A stretch of DNA of 64,000 bases from Pseudomonadales bacterium (GTDB taxonomy: Bacteria; Pseudomonadota; Gammaproteobacteria; Pseudomonadales; Azotimanducaceae). The stretch is taken from contig JACKNX010000006.1 in the NCBI GenBank assembly GCA_024234635.1, positions 1 through 64,000 on the forward strand, given 5' to 3'. Both the position numbers and the translations under genes were made by a program. Positions 35,401 through 43,738 of the stretch are shown here, in pieces; within the stretch, counting starts at the first letter, position 1, and every line of letters begins with the position of its first letter. The notes beneath the pieces are model-generated. The model was not told the origin of the DNA, did not search any database, and worked only from the letters and a program-made list of their open reading frames with translations.

Positions 35401-37425
35401 GACGGGACGCCAGCGTCCTCACGCGTGATCGGTACCTGGGATGATGTCGTCGGGGCGGGCAAGCGGTTTGAGTACGCCTATCTCAATGCGGACCAGAAGC
35501 TGTTCATGAATGCCAACGAAGTCGACTGGCTTCGCGGCGGGCGTGCCAACGAGGAACCGAACGGCATATACCGGCAACGTCCCGCGACGGAGGGACTGCT
35601 CGGGGACATCGTGCACTCGGCGCCGGTGTTCGTTGGCGCGCCGCGTGGTTTTCGCCGTGACCAGGCGCCTTATCCGACCGCCAGTGGCGAACTTTACTCG
35701 ACCTATGCCAACGCACAGATGAACCGTCGCCGGGTCGTTTACGTTGGCGCCAATGATGGCATGTTGCACGGATTCGATGCCGGTACCGTATCGGCGACGG
35801 GAACTGGTGCTGAAGTGATGGCCTATGTACCGAACAAGCTGATCGACGGCACGGAAATGGATGCCAATCACATGGATCAGCTGGCATCGTTGACCTACTC
35901 GCACCGTTATTTTGTGGATGTAACCCCCGCGGTAGAGGACGTTTACATGAAGCCGGGCGCGGGATCCCTGCAGAAGGACTGGATGACCTTGCTGGTGGGA
36001 GGGCTAGGTGGCGGCGGCAAGGGTTATTTCGCGCTGAATGTCACGGACCCCTCCGGCTACTCTGCCGCGGGAATTGGCAGCAAGGTCCTGTGGGAATTCA
36101 CGGACGAGGATGACACCTATCCGGTGGATGCCAATGGCGATCCGCTGGTGGACGACCAGGGCGCGCCGATACTCTTTGAAGGACGTCCCATTCGTGACCT
36201 GGGATTTGCGCTCGCACAGCCGCAAATTGTCATGACCAACCTGAATGACAACGATGGTCAGAAGCAATGGGCCGCGGTGTTCGGTAACGGCTACAACGCG
36301 ACCTCAGGGTTCGCCAAGGTGTTCCTGCTCCTCGTGGACAAAGGCATGGATGGCTGGTCCGCAGACGATTTCGTGAAGCTCGATACCGGCGCAGGCTCGC
36401 AGACGAGCGGTCCCATGGCAGGGATGCCCAATGGCATTGGTACCGTGGCGGTGGTCGACTACGACAACAATGGTACCGCTGACTACATCTACGGCGGTGA
36501 CCTCTTCGGCAACCTGTATCGGTTCGACATTACGAGTTCCAACAAGTCGGAATGGACCGTGACACGCCTGTTCCAGGCAACGTTGGACGGAACGGCTGCG
36601 ACGCAGCAACCGGTTACGACGCAGCCGCTGGTACTACGCCATCCGGAGGAAGGACTGCTGGTCGTCTTCGGCACCGGAAGCTGGCTTACGCACGCCGATG
36701 GCACGGACACGCATCTGCAATCGATCTACGGCATATGGGATCGCTTTGAGGTTTCGCCGGCCACCGCGACGGCAACCAGCAAGTCCACGCGTCTGGTGGA
36801 GCAGGTGATCAGCAATATCGTTGATGAGACGAATACGGACTTTCCCCGTCAGCGCTTGGTGACCGCGAATGCCGTTGAGTACGTGCCGGACACGGGTGGG
36901 GTGCCGGGCGTCTACGGCTGGTACATCGATCTCGACCCGGTGAGACCGGTTGTGACCCAGCAGGGGAACGTCAACTCGGATACATCGGGTAACGCGCCTC
37001 CGGCGGTGCAATATCCCGGGGAGCGCGCGATACGCCGTTTCATACTGCGCGGCGACGCCATTCTCGTGACTACGGTCGTTCCGCGTGACGCCAACAGCTG
37101 CACCCAGGCGCCGCCCGGAGCAACCTTTCCGATCGATCCGCTGTCAGGTGGCAATCCAAAGCGCCCGATTTTTGACCTGAACAATGATGGTGTCATCGAC
37201 GACCAGGACTTCATGACCGTTGGCGGCATTCAGTATGCGTCAGGTATCGTCTTCAGCCAGGATGATCTCAATGGCACGCTGGTGGACCCGTCCATGCTGG
37301 TGGGCACTGGCGATTACGACTTCCTGTTCATCAGCGGTGGCGATGAACAGGTGACGCTGCGGATCGCGCCACCTGAAGACCAGAAGACAGGGCGCCTGTC
37401 ATGGCGGGAAATGTTCCCGCAGTAG
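32458..37425 (+). CDS. PilY1-type pilus tip adhesin, second copy
   Basis: The protein has 1655 residues from ATG 32458 with GGAG 7 nt upstream. The signal peptide is longer and more basic than in copy 1, ending PWLLAAIPGIAA. It is collinear with copy 1 throughout: the same cadherin/VCBS-like modules, vWA-type MIDAS VMMDDSGSMDW (~409), GANDGMLHGFDAG, calcium loop DYDNNGTADYIYGGDL (~1334) and DLNNDGVIDD (~1574). Long C-terminal blocks are nearly identical. Differences gather in the signal peptide, around residues 420-450 just after the MIDAS, and in scattered codons. It is probably an ancient tandem paralogue giving a second tip adhesin with altered binding. Confidence 0.92.
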   Translation: MKYQPRFPRQSRMGGNGLRTLCVLPWLLAAIPGIAAPPVASPGALTLSGSEWVEDRPDTSFDLSTVFSDPDVGDTLTYSRLSSSGDTLFGDSVNTTTGWLDLITVPDASGTQTLTFQAMDTTGETASFELTIVVTGVNDVPEAADDSVTMNEVDVGGTGSAIIDVLANDVLGDPETVIVDYGRNWPSDVDPQYTNVSESEPTTQVDLTGNPFTLPNGTIALLPDGRLEYSPKENYSGTDYFTYTIRDADGQESSATVTVNVVGDNDVPRTYAAYEYTVKQGEVLTASAGGGLLSHTIDDDGDALQVFVVTPPAIGSLTLDNDSGAFTYTPPAAYGGVGDPPVTFVVQYRELPSGNESPSAQTTVTIYFDPDDPAIDVVDGNQITQLFNLADVPLEDAISAESNVLVMMDDSGSMDWGTMVPGPSNVFYISNVGVKQSGVSSRSNTFAYLHRFSTDLSTSWNYVPTEEALDGNSKFNGNNYGVWRAWNSQYNKIYYNPKTFYQPWVGLDRTGQDFPNANPAAARLNPFDTLNQTVSLVAENLSYTSNNVPSIRNDSNGYESITNTNVHLAHYYTTTAPEGVEPAWDEVGQRIDIRANYTLNDGTVLTSYPGGPDRIDCAADDGDPMTCTYAQEIQNFANWFSYYRIREYTAKAALGRAISGASNLRMGYGVLNQTSYRENFDSLNASYRIGHKRDLLDRVYGLNSSGGTPLRAALDRAGRTFECVSGNVFGTSASSPGSANCPVATAPEGECQSNFTLLFSDGEWNGSFTSGLHHDRDTPTDQSPSLFDGGKFADNWASTLGDVAMYYYERDLHPTLTNRVPTSTRDQQNAPLSAFGGGGETMHQHMKTFTVGFGLYGDVLETDLPTNYAQAFAWPDPTSSTEAKVDDMMHAAVNGRGQFVSAADPVLLTKVFQNAFAEFSDSSISVSAVAFNSTALREDTVEYRGFFNPRFHTGDLMAMRVDRTTGVVDAANPLWRAAVTLDGTPASSRVIGTWDDVVGAGKRFEYAYLNADQKLFMNANEVDWLRGGRANEEPNGIYRQRPATEGLLGDIVHSAPVFVGAPRGFRRDQAPYPTASGELYSTYANAQMNRRRVVYVGANDGMLHGFDAGTVSATGTGAEVMAYVPNKLIDGTEMDANHMDQLASLTYSHRYFVDVTPAVEDVYMKPGAGSLQKDWMTLLVGGLGGGGKGYFALNVTDPSGYSAAGIGSKVLWEFTDEDDTYPVDANGDPLVDDQGAPILFEGRPIRDLGFALAQPQIVMTNLNDNDGQKQWAAVFGNGYNATSGFAKVFLLLVDKGMDGWSADDFVKLDTGAGSQTSGPMAGMPNGIGTVAVVDYDNNGTADYIYGGDLFGNLYRFDITSSNKSEWTVTRLFQATLDGTAATQQPVTTQPLVLRHPEEGLLVVFGTGSWLTHADGTDTHLQSIYGIWDRFEVSPATATATSKSTRLVEQVISNIVDETNTDFPRQRLVTANAVEYVPDTGGVPGVYGWYIDLDPVRPVVTQQGNVNSDTSGNAPPAVQYPGERAIRRFILRGDAILVTTVVPRDANSCTQAPPGATFPIDPLSGGNPKRPIFDLNNDGVIDDQDFMTVGGIQYASGIVFSQDDLNGTLVDPSMLVGTGDYDFLFISGGDEQVTLRIAPPEDQKTGRLSWREMFPQ

Positions 37426-37530
37426 CAGGTGGCTGAGCAAGCGACCTGCCCCCTATGCCAGCCAGGGACGGCTGGCCCGAAAGTGTCGCGGATAGCGCGG
37501 CATCTGGCGCGAAGCGGTGACGCCGACGGT

Positions 37531-37564
37531 TGCTGAATCAAGTCCGGGGGGAACTTGTTCAGCA
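37531..37564. terminator. Family-2-like hairpin between convergent pilY1b and fimT2
   Basis: TGCTGAA (37531-37537) pairs with TTCAGCA (37558-37564), with an inner CAAGT/ACTTG stem around a G-rich loop. It resembles the second hairpin of the family-2 repeats. It is placed between converging genes, so a bidirectional terminator role is plausible. It lacks a long T tract. The rest of 37426-37616 shows nothing else. Confidence 0.5.
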
Positions 37565-37616
37565 TCCTGGCAGGCGCTCACCCCAGACGGTGCGGGGCTG
37601 CCGGCAGTGGCGTTCG

Positions 37617-38171
37617 TCAGGTGCAGCGCAATGGGTCGCCCGCGGCGTCTTCGCGAATGCCATCTCCGTTACTGTCCCGGCTGTGCCTTACCCTGCCGGC
37701 AACATTCACGATCAGCATTCGTGCGGCGGCGGGGTTGCCACTGTCGTCGCAGTAGAGAAAGCTGCCGTTCAGCCAGTCCGTGACGCCGCTGGAAGAGAAC
37801 ACCAGATCGATCCTGTTGCGGAAGGACCGCCAGCGCAGGCTGCCGCCCTTAAAACCCGGCGTTCGGGAGATGACCGTCTCGTTTTCATCGACACTGCGAT
37901 TGCGGTTTCGATCCATGAAAATCAGCGAGCCCACGTGCCACTGGTTACGCCCGGCGCAGCGATCGCCGCTGCCCGGACACAGCCGGACTGTTCGTCTGTG
38001 CTGAATGGCGGCACTACGGGCTGTCGCGATGGCTGCGGCCACTGAATTGATGGTTGACAGGCCACGCTCGCGAGCGATGAATCCCTGCCAGGTCTGGGCA
38101 GCCATGCCGGCCAGCAACGCGGCGATGACAAGCGCGACCAATAGTTCAAGCACGGTCAGTCCCTTGTTCAT
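37617..38171 (-). CDS. FimT/GspH-type pseudopilin, second copy
   Basis: The protein has 184 residues. A 4-residue leader MNKG precedes LTVLELLVALVIAALLAGMAAQTW, a prepilin site with Leu in place of Phe at +1 and Glu at +5. The GspH domain has INSVAAAIATARSAAIQHRRTVRLCPGSGDRC, WHVGSLIFMDRNRNRSVDENE and RIDLVFSSSGVTDW, and ends in NSNGDGI-like acidic sequence and PLRC. It is very different from the fimT at 22925. It lies 86 nt downstream of pilR on the same strand and may be co-transcribed with pilSR. Confidence 0.85.
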   Translation of the reverse strand: MNKGLTVLELLVALVIAALLAGMAAQTWQGFIARERGLSTINSVAAAIATARSAAIQHRRTVRLCPGSGDRCAGRNQWHVGSLIFMDRNRNRSVDENETVISRTPGFKGGSLRWRSFRNRIDLVFSSSGVTDWLNGSFLYCDDSGNPAAARMLIVNVAGRVRHSRDSNGDGIREDAAGDPLRCT

Positions 38172-38257
38172 GGACCGGATTCTCGCCCGGCGGGACTTTA
38201 CGGGTTGGCTGATCCTTGCCCTGTGTCGTGTGCGAAGTCAGCGCCGTTTGCTGCCCG

Positions 38258-39745
38258 TCACTCCATCTGCAGTTTCGCCAGGCGATAGCGCAACGCCCGG
38301 AAGGAGAGGCCGAGTTGTCTTGCCGCCGCCGTCTTGTTCCAGCGGTTGTCCTCGAGCGCATCGCTCAACAGCTTGCGCTCGATTTTTTCAAGGTAGGCTT
38401 CCAGTGACTGCCCGGCGGGAAGTTGGAAGTCGAGGGCGGAGTCGGGATTGGTCAGGTCCTGCGCTTGTGGCGGCGTACCCGCCCGGATTTCGATGCGCGT
38501 GTCCCGGACCGGATCCGCATCCGGCTCGTTGGCGGATTCGTCAGGGTGCGATCGACCACCCGCAGCCGGGCCGAAGCGGTGCAGTGCGGTCAGTCCCAGG
38601 TCCTCCGGTTCGACGCACGGACTCTCACAAAGGGTGATGGCGCGTTCCAGGATATTCTCCAGTTCGCGCACGTTTCCCGGAAAGTCGTACTGCGAGAGAA
38701 CTGCCATCGCAGCCGACGAGATGACAGGCAGGGGACGATCGTAGTCTGCAGCAAGGCGCTGCAGTATGTGCTCGCAGAACTCGGGGATGTCCTCAGGCCG
38801 ATCCCGCAACGCGGGCATCCGCAGTTCGATGACGTTGAGGCGATAGTACAGATCCTGGCGGAAGTGCCCTTCCTGAACCTCCTGCGCCAGATCACGGTGC
38901 GTGGCGGACAGAATGCGCACATCGATATGTTTTTCAGTGGTGCCGCCGACCCGGCGGATCGATTTTTCCTGGATGGCGCGGAGCAGCTTCACCTGCATCG
39001 ACAGTGGCAGGTCCGCCACTTCGTCCAGAAACAGTGTGCCGCCCTGGGCAACCTCGAACAATCCCGGCTTGTCCGCATGCGCCCCCGTAAAAGCGCCTTT
39101 GACGTGCCCGAAGAACTCGCTTTCCATCAGTTCGCCGGGGATGGCGCCGCAGTTGACGGGAACGAACGGGGCTTCGCTCCGGCTGCCAAGTGCATGGATG
39201 AGTCGTGCGGCTACTTCCTTGCCGGAGCCTGATTCGCCACTGATGTGAATTGGCGCCTGACTGCGCGCGAGTTTGGCAATCTGCTCGCGCAGGTGAACGA
39301 TGGTGGAGGAGTGCCCGATGAGGCCCTGTTTCGCCGGTTTCAGCGACTTGCCGGCTTCCAGGTGCAGGGCGTGCTCCACCAGCTTGCGCAGGATCTCCAG
39401 GTCCACCGGCTTCTGCAGGAAATCGAATGCGCCGGCCTTCAACGCTTCGATGGCGTTGTCCATGTTGCCATGCGCGGTGATCATGGCCACCGGAGTTGCA
39501 GGATACTGGGTGGCGATATGGTGCACGAGCTCGATACCGTTGCCATCCGGCAGACTCATGTCGGTAAGGCAAAGATCAAAACCGCGAGCCGCCAGCAGGG
39601 TGCGTGCCGTCGCAAGATCTTCGGCAGCCCGCGTTTCGATGCCCATGCGGCCCAGGGTGATTTCCAGCAGTTCGCGGATGTCCGGCTCGTCATCGACGAT
39701 GAGCACGTGTGGTTGAGTGGTCACTCTCTGTTTCCTGTCACGCAA
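38258..39745 (-). CDS. pilR: Sigma-54-dependent response regulator PilR
   Basis: The protein has 495 residues. The receiver domain has acidic pair Asp18/Asp19 and phospho-acceptor Asp62 (CLTDMSLPDG). The AAA+ domain has Walker A GESGSGKE (170-177) and the sigma-54 contact loop GAFTGA (217-222), with Walker B LFLDEV. The C-terminal Fis-type helix-turn-helix is NKTAAARQLGLSFRALRYRL. PilR activates pilin transcription from sigma-54 promoters. It lies 97 nt downstream of pilS. The N-terminus may begin at a GTG seven codons later. Confidence 0.93.
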   Translation of the reverse strand: MRDRKQRVTTQPHVLIVDDEPDIRELLEITLGRMGIETRAAEDLATARTLLAARGFDLCLTDMSLPDGNGIELVHHIATQYPATPVAMITAHGNMDNAIEALKAGAFDFLQKPVDLEILRKLVEHALHLEAGKSLKPAKQGLIGHSSTIVHLREQIAKLARSQAPIHISGESGSGKEVAARLIHALGSRSEAPFVPVNCGAIPGELMESEFFGHVKGAFTGAHADKPGLFEVAQGGTLFLDEVADLPLSMQVKLLRAIQEKSIRRVGGTTEKHIDVRILSATHRDLAQEVQEGHFRQDLYYRLNVIELRMPALRDRPEDIPEFCEHILQRLAADYDRPLPVISSAAMAVLSQYDFPGNVRELENILERAITLCESPCVEPEDLGLTALHRFGPAAGGRSHPDESANEPDADPVRDTRIEIRAGTPPQAQDLTNPDSALDFQLPAGQSLEAYLEKIERKLLSDALEDNRWNKTAAARQLGLSFRALRYRLAKLQME

Positions 39746-39842
39746 TCCATGTGGATTGAATCATATCTGCCATGCGATCTATGGTTCCTGCATCAACATT
39801 CCTGCGTGTTTCTGACCCCATACGAAGCTTGCGTGCCCTGCC

Positions 39843-41468
39843 TCAGGTCATTCGGTTGGGGTGAGGAAAGTGGATGCAAAAACACGCTCCGCCGCCGACA
39901 TCGCGGGAATAGACCAGTCGTGCCTGGTTCGCGGCGCAGATTTCCCGGGAAAGGTAGAGACCCAGCCCCGTGCCCTTCTGACCCGTGCTGTGGAACGGTT
40001 CGAACAGTTGTGATTCCTGTTGTGGCCTGACGCCGGAACCATTGTCGACAACGTTCAGATAGGGTCGGTCCGTCTGGGCATCGATGCCACCCTCCAGCAA
40101 CACCCGCGTGCGTTCGGCACCGCCATGCCGAATGGCGTTGGTCACCAGGTTCGTCAGCACCTGGCGAATCTGGCGGGTATCCACCCGTACCTGTGTGTCC
40201 TCCGGCACGATGCGTACGGTCAGCTCCACGTCGGACTCCGTCTCCATGTATTCGCTGACGAAGCCTTCCACCAGTTCGCGCAGGGAGATGCGTTCGGGGT
40301 CGGCCGGCTGACGACGGGATAACTGCAGGACGTTTTCCACTACCGCGTTCATGCGTTTGGTGTGGTTGTGGATGATGGTGGTCAGTCGTTCGTCGCCCTT
40401 GTCCAGATTGCGCGACTCCTGCAGCAACTGCGCGGCGTGACTGATTGCCGACAGCGGGTTGCGGATTTCGTGCGCGATGCTCGCGGAGAGCCGGCCGAGT
40501 TCGGAGAGCTTGAGTTGCTGCGCCTGCTGCTGGATTTCGCCGTTGTCCTCGAGAAAGATCGTGGCGAAGCCGTGGAGGTCATCCAGTCGCACGGCAGCGA
40601 AGCTGATGCGCACGTTCGGCCCGCTGCGGTCGAGTTGTACATCCGGCAATCCGCGACCGGAACCCCGGCGCCAGTCAACCAGTGCCGACAGAATTGGTTC
40701 GGGCAGCGACACCGGCTCACTGTCGGCGGACAGCCCAAGCAGTCGGCGGGCGGACTGGTTGCTGGTTCGAATGTGGTTGTGTTCGTCCACGACGAGAATG
40801 CCGGTCTGCATTCGCTGGATGACGAGCTGGTTCACGCGCTCCAGATCGGCCAGCTCCGCGGCCTGGGCCAGGTTGTTCAGCTCGTTCTGGCGCAGGCGTC
40901 GGGTGACGTTCTGGATGACCAGGGTGGAGGCGAAGAACAGAATGCCCAGTACGCCGGCCTGGAAGAAGTCGTTGGGTTCGGAAGGCGCATGCAGCGCGGA
41001 GTAAAGCTCCTGGTACAGCACGGCGATGGTTGCCAGTGCCGCCGTTAGCAGGCTTGTGCGACCGGAGACGACGATGGCACCCGCCGTTACCGTCACCAGC
41101 ATGAAGCCATCCAGGCCGCTGCCGACACCGGCGGAGAGCGCCATGAGCATCGCCAGCCATACGATGTCGGTGGTGACCACGGCCGCCGTGAAATATCGCT
41201 GGCCGACGATGCGATTGCCGAGAACGCTTGTGAGCACGATGAGGCCGAGATTGAAGGCGATATACAGGCCCAGTGCCCACAGGAACAGTTCGGGCGCGGC
41301 TTTGCCTAGTTCGGTGCGCAGCCAGTTCTGGGTGAAGATCAGCAGCAGCGCCAGGCCGACGATGACCCGGTAAAGATTGTAGATACGCAGCAGCGCCAGC
41401 GTCTGGTGATAGCGGCGCTGTTCGACGAGTTCGTGCGGATCGCGGGAGAAAGCTACCGGAGCGGCCAT
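39843..41468 (-). CDS. pilS: Sensor histidine kinase PilS
   Basis: The protein has 541 residues. About six transmembrane helices occupy residues 30-185, as in PilS. A PAS-like segment follows (LVIQRMQTGILVVDEHNHI). The dimerisation and phosphotransfer domain has SIAHEIRNPLSAISHAAQLL with His333. ATP-binding boxes are LTNLVTNAIRHGG (N), VVDNGSGV (G1) and GTGLGLYLSREI (G2). It would phosphorylate PilR, in Pseudomonas in response to pilin level in the membrane. Its start overlaps the bamD stop by one base. Confidence 0.92.
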   Translation of the reverse strand: MAAPVAFSRDPHELVEQRRYHQTLALLRIYNLYRVIVGLALLLIFTQNWLRTELGKAAPELFLWALGLYIAFNLGLIVLTSVLGNRIVGQRYFTAAVVTTDIVWLAMLMALSAGVGSGLDGFMLVTVTAGAIVVSGRTSLLTAALATIAVLYQELYSALHAPSEPNDFFQAGVLGILFFASTLVIQNVTRRLRQNELNNLAQAAELADLERVNQLVIQRMQTGILVVDEHNHIRTSNQSARRLLGLSADSEPVSLPEPILSALVDWRRGSGRGLPDVQLDRSGPNVRISFAAVRLDDLHGFATIFLEDNGEIQQQAQQLKLSELGRLSASIAHEIRNPLSAISHAAQLLQESRNLDKGDERLTTIIHNHTKRMNAVVENVLQLSRRQPADPERISLRELVEGFVSEYMETESDVELTVRIVPEDTQVRVDTRQIRQVLTNLVTNAIRHGGAERTRVLLEGGIDAQTDRPYLNVVDNGSGVRPQQESQLFEPFHSTGQKGTGLGLYLSREICAANQARLVYSRDVGGGACFCIHFPHPNRMT

Positions 41469-42493
41469 CAGCTCACGAAAGGCAACCAGCTGAACCAGCC
41501 CCGCTTTTTCCTGGGGCTTTCGTTGCCATCGCCACTGGCGGGCGGATTGTCGGTACGGTGCGGTGGCGCGCTGCCTTCAGGTAATTTCAACGTGATTGGC
41601 GGCGGAACCTCCGGACGGTCGAGAAGACCGAGCGAGACGATGTTGGTCCAGGACCGGTCGCGGCTGAGCACACGGTTGGCCAGCACCAGATTGCCGTCGG
41701 CATCGAAGGCTTCATGGTTGGGATAGTTCTGCGCCAGAACGCGCAGTGCGTCGTTCGCGGCTTCCTCCAGACCCAGGCGCCAGTTGCACTCCACCAGGAT
41801 GATCAGCGCATCGGGGACGGCGTCGCTGCGATCGTAGTGTTCAAGAACATAGCGGGCCCGGTTGGCGGCGGCCATGTACGCGCCCCGTCGCAGGTAATAG
41901 TCGGCCACGCCCAGCTCCGCTTCACCCAGGAGGTTGCGCAGGTAGATCATGCGCTGACGGGCATCCGGGACGTACTTGGAGGTTGGGTAGCGCGCCAGCA
42001 GCTGGGCGAAGTCGGCGTAGGCCTCCTGTGCGGAAGTCATATCGCGTTTGCTGGGGTCGGTGGATATGAAGCGATCCAGGAGACTTGAGTTCTTGTTGTA
42101 CGACGCCATGCCCTTCAGGTAATAGGCGTAGTCGATGTTGGAATGGTTGGGGTGCAGCCGGATGAAACGATCGGCGGCAGCGCGCGCGGCATCATGATCC
42201 ATGGACATGTGACGGGCGTATATGAGTTCAAGCTGTGCCTGTTCGGCGTAACGTCCGAACGGGAACCGGGCTTCCAGCCGTTCGAGGTTCTTGATGGCGA
42301 TGTCGTAGTTTGCGGTGCGCAGATAGCGTTGCGCGTTGCGGTAGAGCACCTGTTCGGTGGTGTCCGCGTCTTCTTCCTCCCCGTTCTTGTCCTTGTCCTG
42401 GCCGAAGGGCCACAGCGAGCAGCCTTGAACCAGCACAAGCAGGAGGGTGAGCAGGACCAGTGTGGCAGGACGGGGGTGGGCGATTCGAATCAT
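41468..42493 (-). CDS. bamD: Outer-membrane assembly lipoprotein BamD
   Basis: The protein has 341 residues from the ATG at 42493. That start puts the lipobox LVQGC at the right distance, and the longer frame upstream is rejected. TPR repeats begin EQVLYRNAQRYLRTANYDIAIKNLERLEARFPFGRYAEQAQLELIYA and continue with LDRFI, KRDMTSAQEAYADFAQLLARYP and YLRNLLGEAELGVADYYLRRGAY. It is anchored to the inner leaflet of the outer membrane and works with BamA. It is about 90 residues longer than E. coli BamD, with a Pro/Arg-rich C-terminal tail. It is divergent from rluD, as is common. Confidence 0.92.
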   Translation of the reverse strand: MIRIAHPRPATLVLLTLLLVLVQGCSLWPFGQDKDKNGEEEDADTTEQVLYRNAQRYLRTANYDIAIKNLERLEARFPFGRYAEQAQLELIYARHMSMDHDAARAAADRFIRLHPNHSNIDYAYYLKGMASYNKNSSLLDRFISTDPSKRDMTSAQEAYADFAQLLARYPTSKYVPDARQRMIYLRNLLGEAELGVADYYLRRGAYMAAANRARYVLEHYDRSDAVPDALIILVECNWRLGLEEAANDALRVLAQNYPNHEAFDADGNLVLANRVLSRDRSWTNIVSLGLLDRPEVPPPITLKLPEGSAPPHRTDNPPASGDGNESPRKKRGWFSWLPFVS

Positions 42494-42742
42494 GCGCGCT
42501 CGCGGATCGGGGTTGGCGGATTTTAGGGGTGCGCGCGACAGAAGCCAAACGACACCTGCGTTGCATGTGCCGGAAGCATGCACCATAGTGCCGCCCGCGA
42601 CGCAGACGCCTGCCGGTATTCGTCCACGTTGTGACGTTCGCGAGAGCCTTTACCAGGGGCTGCGCCGCTGGTTTCACGGTCTTTCCGCGGCTCTGCCTGT
42701 GGCCACGCGTACGCGCCCCGTTATCGTGCTGGAAATCCCGTC

Positions 42743-43738
42743 ATGAGCACTGATGGCGCCACTGGCGCAACCGATCTGCTGACCGTCCGCACCGTGCCAC
42801 CGGCGCTTGCCGGAGAGCGGGTGGACCGGGCTGCCAGTGTACTTTTCCCGGACTATTCGCGAACTTTGCTGACCCGGGCGCTGACGGCCGGGCAGTTGAC
42901 GGTGGACGGGCAGGTTCTGCGGCCACGGCAGCGCCTCAAGGGGGGGGAAACGCTTACCCTCAGCGGTGAATTGCGCGCCGAGACGCTACCGGACACGCCG
43001 CAGGCCATACCCCTGTCGATACTCTACGAGGACGACGACCTCCTTGTGCTCGACAAGCCGGCCGGGCTGGTCGTGCACCCGGGCGCCGGAAATCCGGACC
43101 GCACCCTCGTGAATGCCTTGCTGGCCTATCGGCCCGCGTTGGCGACGCTGCCACGCGCCGGTGTGGTGCATCGCCTCGACAAGGAAACCAGCGGTGTCAT
43201 GATGGTTGCGGCCAGTACAGCCGCACACACCCGTCTGGTTGCGATGCTGGCGGCACGCGAGATCAACCGCGCCTATGTGGCGGTAGTCGAGGGCAGACTG
43301 GTGTCCGGAGCCGACTACAGGCAGCCCATCGGCCGCGATCCCCATCACCGCACCCGGCAGGCGGTGCGTGAAGATGGCCGAGCGGCACACACGAGCGTGC
43401 GTGTGCTGGAGCGTTTTCGCGTACATACGAGCGTACAGGCAACGTTGCATACGGGGCGCACACACCAGATCCGCGTCCACCTCGGGCATGCCGGTTACCC
43501 TCTCGTGGGGGATGCCACGTACGGTGCGCGGGGCCGTTTACCGCCGGCTCCGTCGTCCGAACTGATCAGAACCATCCGCGGTTTCCGGCGCCAGGCGCTG
43601 CATGCCGAACATCTGGCCCTCGACCATCCGCGCACCGGCGAGCCCTTGCAGTTCACCGCGCCCAGACCGCTGGATATCGAGTTACTGCTGCAACGCCTGC
43701 GCGAGGATGTGCGTGCCAGCGAAAGCGACGATGTCTGA
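42743..43738 (+). CDS. rluD: 23S rRNA pseudouridine synthase RluD
   Basis: The protein has 331 residues. An S4 domain lies near residues 25-80 (VDRAASVLFPDYSRTLLTRALTAG). The catalytic domain has VVHRLDKETSGVM with catalytic Asp146, and later TGRTHQIRVHLGHAGYPLVGD. It modifies helix 69 of 23S rRNA. The position divergent from bamD and overlapping pgeF distinguishes RluD from RluC. The 249-bp bamD-rluD gap holds no other gene. Confidence 0.94.
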   Translation: MSTDGATGATDLLTVRTVPPALAGERVDRAASVLFPDYSRTLLTRALTAGQLTVDGQVLRPRQRLKGGETLTLSGELRAETLPDTPQAIPLSILYEDDDLLVLDKPAGLVVHPGAGNPDRTLVNALLAYRPALATLPRAGVVHRLDKETSGVMMVAASTAAHTRLVAMLAAREINRAYVAVVEGRLVSGADYRQPIGRDPHHRTRQAVREDGRAAHTSVRVLERFRVHTSVQATLHTGRTHQIRVHLGHAGYPLVGDATYGARGRLPPAPSSELIRTIRGFRRQALHAEHLALDHPRTGEPLQFTAPRPLDIELLLQRLREDVRASESDDV

